Positions 12,701-24,700 of a stretch of 64,000 bases of DNA are shown here, piece by piece. Position 1 is the first letter of the stretch; every line of letters begins with the position of its first letter. Source of the DNA: Sclerodactyla briareus. Taxonomy: Eukaryota; Echinodermata; Holothuroidea; Dendrochirotida; Sclerodactylidae. The translations under genes and the position numbers were made by a program. A model generated the notes under the pieces. It was not told where the DNA came from, did not search any database, and was given only the letters and a program-made list of their open reading frames with translations. The stretch is taken from NCBI GenBank assembly GCA_026419785.1, contig JAODTK010005637.1, forward strand, positions 1-64,000. The letters run 5' to 3'.

Positions 12701-15700
12701 GTGCAAAGCCTAGTCAGACACCATTTGTGTTCGAGTTGTAACAATCAAAAAACCAGGTAATGGTACTGCCTAATTATTAAACCGTCCATGCACGATTTGA
12801 TTTTTATGTTTCCTACGCATTCTGTGTCTGGTCTGACTGTGCAAATGCGGCTTTAAAGTTTGGAAGTCATTCACACAACATGTCAGTTGTGGCAAGTGTC
12901 TCGTCAGGATGAAGTTCAGTGTACACTTGGCGATAACTTTGGCATGTATGTAAGTGAATGTTACTTTTCCCATTACTCTGAACCGTGAGACCAATTCCAC
13001 ATCATTTTAATGTGTGCTATCGGGCCTGAGTGGCTCGATCTGATCGATTGGGGCTTGAAAGTCACTAATCAGTGGGGTAATTTAACCTATTCCATGTATT
13101 TTTCTATGAGCTTGTCAGCAAAATTACAGGCAACTGTCTGAAAAAAAAGCAGGCTTTCACTCTTCTATCAAGTTATCAGTAGCATTGTGACAGTTCCAAA
13201 TTAACTGAGCCTCGGCAGGCATGGCCGTTACATCCAAATCCCCGGTGAATATCAAGCCTTCCAGTAACCGTTTCTACCTTGACCTATTAGAGACTGGAAT
13301 GAAATTAGCCAGCCTGCCCAACAGTTTACTAGGCTGGCCTGTGCTTACTGCACACCACATCCTCCTTGTGATACCGGAAAATGTTTTTAAGGAGTACATT
13401 AGCAAAAAGAAACCAATCTAGAAGAGTACGTTGACCGAGGTTTGGCACATAGGTGCAGGATATTAGGTAGAGGAACTGATTATATTTTCAATTCAAAGGT
13501 GTTAAGCATAGGAGTTAGCGGAGAAGTCACTGGATAGCAAATAATGGAATGATTCATGGAATGATTCATACATTTTTTTTTTTCATTCAGTCATATTTTC
13601 ACAAACTTGGTGGACATGGCAATGCCAATTAATTTGGGGGGGGGGGGGGGGGGGAGGTGGGATTGGTCATTTCCTTAGTGTCCGTTTGGGGGTTTGGCGA
13701 ACTATAGCACTTCTGTACTTTACATTTTGCTTTATTATCTGCTAACTAGTAAATCCCTCCTTTTCAACCTCTGAGGTCGGGATGGTTGACCTTGACCATA
13801 ACAAGCCACTGAATGCAAACCCAAGCACAACTAGCCGTTCAAGAACCCTCTTGTATATTTGCTAGCTACAGCATGATATTACCAGTAATTGCCTACATTT
13901 GTAGTTTCCGCTGTGTTTGCCTTAATGAATTGTGGCAGTGCCAGTCACCCTTCACGCATGAGATTCCACAGTTACATCGTGTGAGATTTCTTTGGGGTGT
14001 ACGGCGTACATCCTGCTAACATTGCAACCCCATAAGTGCTTTGCTGCTTCTACTCCACCTACAAGAGTAGCTACCCCGTCTCAGACTTCTGTATGCTCTC
14101 TGATAAATTGAAGACTCATAAGTTTGCATATGGAGAATGCACTCCTGTTATATAGGCTAGCCATATCTCTTTGTATAATGTTCGTATCTGGCCTGTGTCT
14201 TCCCTGTTTAGGCTATTGAGTGGAGAGGCAGAGATGCGGCGATGAGTTGATTCACTAGACATCATCACTCGAGTTCAAACTCTCACAATACCTGACAAGA
14301 TGCAGGTAAGTTGTATGGACCGATCATCCTTGTCATTGTCATAACAATCATTTTTTACATCAATTTTACATCCGATACCAAGACCTATTTCACATCATTC
14401 ACTTGAACCCTAGTGGACTCTTCTTCATACTTGGTGGATGCCCTGTAAGCAATTAGATGGACCTATTGTTTGGTTCTAATCTAGTTTGGTATCCACATAT
14501 TCTTTTTCTCTATCAATCGATCACTGCCTGTCTGTCGCTGTCTGTCTGTCTGTCGTCTGTCCTGTCTGTCTGTCTGTCTGTCCTGTCTGTCTGTTATCTA
14601 TCTGTCTGTCGCAATTATTCAACCTCATCCTACTTCCATTCTATGCTTACTGAAACCAAGTGTCGGGTTCCCATTCAGGTGTTCAAAGAGCTCATGGTCA
14701 TCTAGGGTTCAATATCAATACTATAATGATAGTACATATAGGGTTGTTCAAGGATGTGAGGGTTGAATTTTCACCTTTGTGTCATTTCTCCATTTTGTTG
14801 TATTAGGGGTGAGTCCGCTGAGGAAGTGTAAATTCAGGGCCTTCTGGCAGCTGCTACCCATACAGAATAAATTGGATTATCATCGAACATTGGTTAGCAT
14901 TGTCTTTGACATATCTCTCTGGTTTTCAAAAGATCATCTACGATCAACAATTTCCGCTTCTTTTGGTTTATTAGGGTGAGTCATCTGGGGGTGAATTTAG
15001 GCATTCTGGCAGCTGCTACATACAAAATAAATTGGATGATCATGAACATTGGTTACATTGTCTTGACCAATATGTCTAGGGTTTTTCCAGAACTGATCAG
15101 CTACGAGTCAATCTCAGCTATTTCTTGTATAGGGGTGAGTCCATCTGGGGGTGAATTTAGGCATTCTGGCAGCTGCTAACCATACAGAATAATTGGATGA
15201 TCATGAACATTGGTTAGCATCGTCTTTGACCAATAATCTCTAGGTTTCAGAAGATCATCTCCGAGTCAGTTTCAGCATTCAGATTTTGTCAAGCAATCAA
15301 GCAGTTCTACTCCTTACAAAATGGATTGATGATCATTGTTGCAGTTTGTTTCATTGCACTAACAATGTACGTGGGTACCCTTGAATGTGCAGTAAATTTG
15401 AAGTTTAATGGTTATCTTGTTTTTTTTTGTGGCATTTCACTTTGAAATTGTCGGAGCATCTTATACTGCTAACAGAATAGATTAGATGAACATGAAAGTG
15501 ATTCAGTTAATATCACTCCTGACTGATGGAACTACAGAGTTTTTTCCATTAATTTCAGATAAAAAAACATCTATGGGTCAATTCTGCCATTTGGTAAAAT
15601 GAATGGCCAGCCAGCTCCTACTCCTATAGAATAGATCGACGATCATGAACTTGGTGATTAATTATCAATTCAAAGTCCCTAAGGGTCACAGGGTCAATTT

Positions 15701-18700
15701 TTTGGGGCCAGAATCCTCATTTTGAGGTCAATTAACAAAACAATACTCCGACAAATTGAGTCAAATGATCAGTACGTACAGTGCGTTCTGGAATTCGCAG
15801 TCGAAGGCCGATCTCCCGAGTCATTTTGACCATTTTTTTTGTTTGAGCGTCAAGTGCTTCCTCACCTACAGACAGTTTCTGAAGAATTATGAAATTGGTC
15901 AGTATCATCAATCATACATAAAAAAATAAAAACTAAAACATGGTCCATAAAACAAAAACAAATTAAAATAATACTCAAATGGGGGCTTGAATTGAGTTTT
16001 CTATTATGTAAATGATTTTTCGCAGGGCTGAAAGTAGACGTTGTGAGTACTTCCTGGTCAGGGATCACAAAGTCTGTGGCTTCCATGTATTGTTCAAATT
16101 ATTACTGTCTCTATCATGGGCAAACTCACAATATTTTATTTTTAGTTTAATTTTTTTTCAGTAGGGCATGGAACATTGTGTGTGGCATACTGACTTCTAA
16201 GTCAGGAACCACAGTTATTATATTACTCCATAGGAGTAACAGTAGCCATAACAACCGCGTGTCTCCCTACGTGAGCTGAACATACTGAAGGTTATCCTAT
16301 GCAGTGTTCCTGTATCCTCACTGGCCATCGCCGTGACTGTAACTCCTACCGCAAGGAGTCTGACCAGGTGTTCAACCTAAGTAGTCCTGGCCGGTATGAC
16401 GGTATGAGCCATCTACATTTATTATCATAATGAGGATTATAATTATATGATTTTGAGTACACCCCAAACATAATGAAGCACACAATATTGCACCAGGATT
16501 ATTTTTAGGCTCACAAACAAATCTGCTCGTCCCACTACATAAAATTACACAAGATAGAATATCCAAATGTCTCTATCTAGCAGAGAGGCTTGAATGCACC
16601 ATGTATGCATGTATAATTGTGGAATGCATGAATGTTCAGAGCTGCATAATTATCAGCTGGTGTGTCCTTATACAGATTCCATCATTTTGGGATGCGACTT
16701 CCGAATAATAGTGGTGTCCGTGTGTGCCATATGTGGGAATATAATGTTTGTGTAAAGTACAATGTCACATACAACACGACTTTTCATTTTCCTCTTGGGA
16801 ATGTATCAATAAATTAAACATATGCGCATCCAAGATATTACTCACATTGCACGCCCTAACACGCACTGGTCTCGTAGAGTGCCAATTGTTTCATTTCATG
16901 GCGCGGTGTCTTACTTGATTGCAAAGATCCGTGCAAAAACAGGCACGCTTTGGCGTCTGTTTTTTAGGATTTTAAGCCCAACATTGTTAGTGCGTGGAAT
17001 GTAGGAACGCACTAGCCAGAGCTTTTCCCCCAAAAAACTGCAATAATCAACTGTATATTATTTTTTCTACTTGGTCAATGAAACAAAGGACAAATCATGA
17101 ATCAAATGCCCTTTTTCAGTGGAAGAATTAATGGGACATCAAAACATCTGTGAATTTGCAATAAATCCCATTTCGTGGATATCTATGTTATGTAATATGA
17201 ATATGTGGTTCAAATATAGGTGTCCGCCGTTAAAAATGGAGAGATCTTGTATAAGATCTCATTACGAGTGTTGTAACGTTTTGGGAGTGTTGCTTTGAAC
17301 TGATTTTGACCATAACTTTTGTTCTCTACTCTGCACTATCGGGCTACAAACCAGTAAGATTGCAGGGAAATCCCTGAAATCGAATAACTACCACGCGTGC
17401 AGGCGAAAAAAAAATCGCTCATGACCGATTCGAGAAAACGACCGCCCGCCTGCAACGCCCACCCGCGGCATGTAACTGCTCCATTGAAAATAACGGTGAG
17501 CGATTTTAGATGCCGACCCACGTGCACAGAAACGCGGCTTAAGCAGGTTCACCAATAGAATACTAAACCGTTCAGCTCCCCGGCCCCCATCTCTCCCGCC
17601 ATTACGATACTAAAAACAAGATACCTAATTTTATGAGCAAAAGTGTTAACCCACCGTATTGTTTTTGACATAGAAAGCACTTCATAAGTTGATGAAAAAT
17701 TAAAATGTCTATGCTTTCTTACAGTATGTTTTCCAAGATTATCCAAAAGGTGGGCCCCTTGTACCGCACATGACTTATTTTGATTGAAAATCTTGAATGA
17801 ATTCCAGTAGATTGTCATCTACTGTATCATGATCACGTTAATCAATTGAAAAATGTTTTTTGAATACAGATTGATCAATTGAGAGAATGAAAATTTCTAC
17901 CCAAACCTGCTATTCAACTATAATTGCTCTGGTTGTTGTTCGGAAGTAATAATCTTTGATCTTTGACTATAGGATTCCCTACTGGCATTGAACGGGTCAA
18001 TTTGCTATTTTAAAACTACTGTCCTTGTCCACCATCTTTTTTTGGTTTTTGCATTTTGTTCTAATCCTTGTTTGTCAGCCTAACCCTTTTGTGATTACAC
18101 CCCACAGCATCTTTGCCAACGACCCCGCCCTCCTTGAGCCCCGCCAGCGGCAGACGCAGACCTCAGTCAAGAAGACCTCCAAGCTTCCTCTCAGCAACAC
18201 GCATTTTCTCCTGGCCTATGTGTAAGTGTGACTGACTCCTCCTACAATAACCGGTTCCAAAAAGTGGGTTGTAAGTGCGTACGCTCACCACTGAGCAGTT
18301 CGGGAAAATAGACGATAATTACCCCCTATAGCAATATCATTACGGCCTATTTTAAACTGTCACCACTATTTGAAACGCCACCAATTCATCTCATTCTTTC
18401 GGATTTTATTGTTGGTAAGTATGGCGGGAAATCGTAGAGTTTTGTGTTGGCAGGATTCATACTTTTTGGCAGGGAGTTTCCGAAACTTGTTTTCTCCCAC
18501 CCTGTACGTTTCAACCACCGTCCGAACTGCTGTCTTCCTGATGACCTTGACACAATATCAATTATCATCTCATTAAACTGTGACTCCAAACTGGCTTACT
18601 CCATCAAAATACTTATGAGGAAGAAGGCCAGGAGCTCACACATAGTTTATGCATGAATGTTTTCACACCTCCCTCACAATATTTTCCTATTGTTTCTGAG

Positions 18701-21700
18701 AACAGGCATGTGAACATTGATGGCGTTGGCATCGGGGGTCTGAAAGATTGTACCCAATATAGTGTGCGAGATGAAAAGAAGTTGAGACCAGCAGTGATCA
18801 CAATCTGTGTGGGCAACTTACAAGAGATCTAGGCTTCTAAATAATTGTTTGCTGGCAATGGCCACGATTTCATGGCATTGAGATCAACAAAATTCCTCCT
18901 CTCACCTTCAAATTCATTGGAATACGAACAATTTGATAATACTGTTTGGTGTATGAAGTGCTGCTATGGAATCTTCTTCCCCCCCCCTGTTCTGCCCCCC
19001 CCCATTTGCCACCTCCCCTCCTTCCCCCTCCCCATTAAGATTGCTCGGAAGATGGTTTGAATTCATAAATCATTCTTTGGGCTGGGGTTGATGTGTTCCA
19101 GTGCTGTACATCTGTGAATTGAATCACCGCTCTTTATTTATAACAAAGCACTGGGGCCTTTTCTGTCTATATAATTACCAACTTTGGATCTTTCTTATAA
19201 ATGCACCTTGATAGCTTCCTGATACGTTCACCATTTTTCCATAAAAAAAAATTCAGATTCTATTATGTCATTATCAACATTCTCTGAGGCAACCATATTA
19301 TAGGACTGTTCGTGAGCATTCCCAAATCTGTATCCCCATTCCCCCCGACCAGTTGTGGAACTGGCTTCCTCTAGCTATAGTAATGCATTATGACATGTAT
19401 AACAAGGTACCATATGAAAACATCTACTTATTTCTGGTTCCTCTCCTTCCTCTAGTTGCTGTTAAAGATGACTTCATACGGTTAAGCAATTCATATCCGT
19501 TTATGACACTTTCCTGTGCACAAAAAAGGAGAGGAAAATAACTTGAACTTGACCATTTCTTGACGAACAGTTAGGAGTACTAGTATCATGCAGTATGTGT
19601 TTGTATGTCTGTGATGCCTGGCTTGTAATCACTATAAGCTTGACCCCACCTGATTGGATGAAGCCTATACTTTAAGATGAGTGTTCCTTCCGCCACAATG
19701 ATTACCCGACATTGTGGAGTCAGGTCAAAGGTCATCCGAGGTCACAGAGGTCAAAAGTCTGAAAACCTTGCAAACACAAGAAGTCTGAATGTTTTGTCTG
19801 ATCGAGCGAATTCAGCATGCGCTTCCTTATGGGAGAGTACAGGAACACTTGTTTTGTGGTTTTCGGTGGTGATTGGTATTAATATGGTGAACAAAATTAA
19901 AAATTTGACATAAATCCATTTCGGATATTGGCTTGTAAACACGAAACTTCGCCTCACTGGATGATGAGCTCATACTTGATATGCAGGTTACCCAATAGAT
20001 CATATATAACCCATTGTTTTGGAGTCAGCAAAAAAATCATCTGAATCACAGATTGTGAAGTCTGAAATCTTGTGAACATAAGTCCCCAATATTTGGTCGT
20101 ATCAAGCGGGAATTTATTAGCACTCTCTCATAGTGAGTGGCAATTTCGTGTTTTCAGTGTAGGTCATTTTAGTGAAATTGTTAAAACTGGAATTTTGATT
20201 AATGGCAATTTTGCTTGGACACATAACTTGATCCCACCTGGATAGATGAGCTTTATATCTGGTTTGCAGTTCCCCCTTATTAATATGACCCCATCGTTTT
20301 CTGGGGGGGGTCAAGATCAGCTGACTTTACGAGAACCGATTGTTTTTCGTTTTTGTTTTTCTGTTTAGATGTGATCTTTTTCATGAAATGTGAAAATTCA
20401 ATTTTGGGGCCAATTGGGCTGTGAACACTATAGCTTGATCCACCCTGAATGCTCATGTTCATGTGTTTTTGCACTGATGAGTACATGAAGAATATGACAA
20501 CCTTGTGTCTGGAATCCTCAGAATCAGTTCAGTTCCTGGTTCAAAATTCACAATGATCGAGTGACTGACAAGTATGTGTTTTCTCTTTGAATGCCTAGCA
20601 TTTATGGCATACACGTAATGCATAACAGGGGAGGGTACAACTCAGAGATCATGGAGGAAGTGGGGGTGGGGGGGATGCTCGAAAAAGAAATAGGACTTCC
20701 CCTTGACCTAGAAACTGGTGATTCTTGTGAGGCCTGATGATTGTTGCATGGTATTCTATTGATAATGCACACAATATTGAAAGCAAATCACAGTAATAGA
20801 GCTCTATAGAGTTTGTCCGAGCTATAGAGAGGCGGTCAGGAATCAGGCAAGCGCTGGATGGGATTAACTCAGTCGGTGGAGCTTAGAACTTGTGATTGAA
20901 AGTTTCCGAGTTTGAAACCCGGCAGGTTGAGCCTACCGTTGCCCCTTGGGCAAGGCACTTTATCTCTGTTGCTTCTTCTTACCGGCGTATTGAACCTTAA
21001 GAGGTTTTGGAATCACAAGTGTGCTGATTACGGCAGCCATGTGTCTGAAATGTCCCTTGATGAAATGTCCCCAGGGATATTTTGTTGGGGGCAACCGTTG
21101 GCGGTTGCCAGGAGTGTTTAGCTCGAAAGTGCACTATCGTGTGGGCCGAACATGTTACCATTGACGCAGGGGGTGATGACCCTCAGCGCTCTGAGACCAT
21201 ATTATGGTATAGAACGCTATAAAAAACTGTACATTATTATGTATTTATTTTATATAAGATGGGAACCATGCTCAGGGCACAGAAAACGACAAGGAGAGCT
21301 TCAATAACCCTAACTCCACGAAAACTCAGTGGGGTTGTTTTGGGGTCCACGATGAGTATTTGGCTTTCTGTTTCAGTCTCTGCTGAAACCAATAAACCAT
21401 ACCTTTGAATACAATGACTGTCCCAGCCCTCCAGACTGTACTCCTTTATGCGAGAGCATCGATACCAACATGGACTGCTCAAGTAGGTCAGTTCAACCCC
21501 CCAGTCATCTTAAGGAGGTGAAAGTCCTGACTCACAAGTGAATCCTGAATACTACCACCCCCTCCCATTCCCCTGCAACCCCAATCTATTTCACTTCCTC
21601 AACTTACCCCATATTGCACTTTGCACCCCACCCTGTGCCATTTACATGTGGCAATCTTTTTCAGTAGTCCGGGTTGGCAACCCCAGCGTCCTTCTTATTT

Positions 21701-24700
21701 TGCCAGTTGAACGTTAAAGTTCATGAGCATCCTGGCTGAGATTTCATCGATTTTTCATTGCCGTAATCACCCATCGCTCTCAATCGTCGTGTCCGAATCT
21801 TCAGGGAGCTTTTTCTCCCGGACGTCATCTATCAGGTGATTTTAATGATTTGGGTTTGGCTTTTCTCCTGCTTTGATCCCTTGTGCATAAGTCCATATTT
21901 AGCCTAATCTGTTTCCTAGCACGATGGGGTTGTGTGTGGCTTCCCCCGTGGCCCTACACACGCGGGTGTGTAAGGCTCCTATTGTGTTGTCTATTGTGTT
22001 GTCTGGGTGTTTCCCTAGCTGAGCCCCCCCCCCCTCCCCTCCCTCCCTTCCCTTCTTGGGGTTTTCCCTTCCCCGCCTGTCCCTTTCTCTCGGGGGTGTC
22101 CCTCCGCGCACGTCGCTAGGGACTGTTACGCAAGGCGGGTGGGAGCGTGACAATGGGGGATATTTTGTTCACGTTAACTTGGCTTGGAGTCTAGTTAACT
22201 CGTCTTATCGAGCGTTTGTTACCCGTCGATTTATTTGGATATTGTATCGTTTTCATACTGCAATACCCTTTTATTATGACATATTTGCATACATGTCGAA
22301 AGTGATTCCAATATTAATACTGTTTATTGTATGTCGTTCGGGAGGAGGTAACTCCTGAAGGATATTTTCCGTATATCTACACATACCGTTATTGTTCGGG
22401 GTAATGGTTGCTCCTGAAGAATATTTCCCTTAAGCGCCTTTTCCTTCAGATGGAAGTGCGCAGCTGCCGAATCTTCCGACCGGTTTCATGTGGGACAGAC
22501 ATCCTCATGTGCCCCCGCTGCAACCATGCTCGCAGAGTAGCAGGTGTGATGTTTGCGCACCATGGCTCGAGTATCGATTCCTCGGAGATCGCCAGGGTGG
22601 GGAGTCCAAAAAAGCATGGGAAATCGTCGCTCCAAGGGGTCTTCCGCCTAGTCCACCTTGACGAAGAAGCCTTCTGGTGAGAAGAAGGCCCAGAAGAAGA
22701 GCGACGCTCGAGGGAAGACAGGCTTGAGCTTAGCCCCTTGGTTTGATTTTTGTAAAGCTCCGCTATCCCACCGGCACTAAGCTCTGGGTCTTCCCGCTCT
22801 GTAGAGCTGGGCCGGACACCCTAAAGCCAGCGAGAAAGCCTCCGGTTGTCTCGCACGCCGAGGAGGCCCACTCCTCCGGTCCTTCCCTCAGCGCCAGACC
22901 TGAATGGGGTGGTCGTTACACCTCGGGATGGCCCGGAGGTCCCGACAGGTGAGGTTGGGACCGACCCAGGTGGGGCGGGCCGAAGTGTCGGCTCGCTTCG
23001 GCCTGGGCCACGTCCGGTGCGGATGGGGCTGCTCGGGATGGCACAGAGGTCCAGACAGGTGAGGCCGGGGCAGCCCAGCCTGGCCCGTACAGGGTGTCGT
23101 TACACCTCGGGATGGCCCGGAGGTCCCGCAGCCGCGGATCTGGCGGGCCGGTTCGCTCAGGATTAAGGGCAGCTTCCAAGGGACCACCGAGCTGATCACG
23201 GACCAGGGATCGATCCAAGCTCTACAGGCACGGCCTACATCGCCAACATCCTCCCAGGAAGGTCTCAGCGAGCGGGAACTCCACGAGTTAGCTCGACTGT
23301 GCCTGCTCGAAGAAGCAATTTTCCCTCCTCTGATGCATCGGTCCGCTCTCATTCGGGGAGAAGGCACCTACACAAGCGACGCAGATCCAACCATAGTAGT
23401 CGCTGCAGACGCAGATCCTCTTCCTCTTCTACTCGGATTCGGAATAGCGACTGGCTAGAAGCTTACATTGATAGCCAAGCCGCGAGCCCGGCAGGACGTT
23501 TTTGCAGACGAGTTTCGCCAATCTTTCAGTCAATTATGGCGGCCGACGTTCCGGGGCCTTCACGGCCTGCCGCTTCTTGCCCTCACAGCCTCCTCGGAGG
23601 GGAGGTTAGGTCGTGGCGGCCCCTCGGGACCTTCAGCTTTGGTTTCCGGAGATCAGAGGGGAGGAAGACGACACAACGCTTACCGATACCGAGGTCTCTC
23701 AGGAGGTCTCCAGGGAAGCGAGGCAGTCCTTCCGAAACAGCCGTAGCGCCGGGAGTCCCTCTTGTCAGGCAATGTTCTCAGTGGACCCCCAGTGTGTTCT
23801 AGTCACGGAACGGTAGGCCATTACCCGCCAGTGGACCTCAGGGGTCGGTTGGACCGCCCCCCTGTTTAGTATGCCTTGATCCCTGATCAACCTGTGGCGA
23901 GACTTAGCGATGGCGGTCTTGTTTCGGCGAGGGACGTTGTTAAGGTCCTGCAGCGCCAGAGTTGGTCTCGGTCCTCTCCGACATTAATGCTACATTTGAG
24001 ATGGACTTCGCTTTGCCGACGCAATTCAAGTAACACTATCACGTTCACTGGTCCGGTGGCCCGCCTCATCCTTGGCCAGTTTGTCAGATCTTCAGCGTGG
24101 GTGACTTAACACCGCACGGACATCGCTCTCGGCCTAGTGGCCAGCCCGTTCGGTCAGGGTTGCTTTGAATCAGCCACCCCTCATGGGACCGGGCCTCCTC
24201 GCGGGATACTTCAAAGAATACTGCCAGTGGGACCGACAAGAATGAAGTCCCCGGAGGGAGCCGACGAGAGAAGAAGTCTTTCCACTTCATGTCCTAGGTC
24301 AGGACCATGTAGTTCCCCTCCACCGACAGGGGGAGCCGCTTAGTCATCGGCAGGGTTAGCTGCGGCCGTCCGGGAGCGCCGATCCTGCCCGAGTAAGATC
24401 TCTTCAAAAAAAAAAAAGATCATCGGGCTCACGGAGGCCACTGATGCGGTACTACTACTATTGTTCGCAGGCGAATGGACTCCTTTCTAGCCTTGCCCTC
24501 CCTTACGGAGGGCCCGGGGCGGATTGCAGGCTCTACTATCTAGCGAGCAGTACAGCGGTTTCGTCGAGGACCCAGGTCGTTATTCCGGTCAGGGTCCGAC
24601 TTCCCAGCGTACCGCTACCGTTGGAGGAACTGCAGTTGCTACCTTCCCTCGGATTCTTACCAAGCCACTCCAGCTCACCTCGGTAGCTGAGGCTCTAGAG

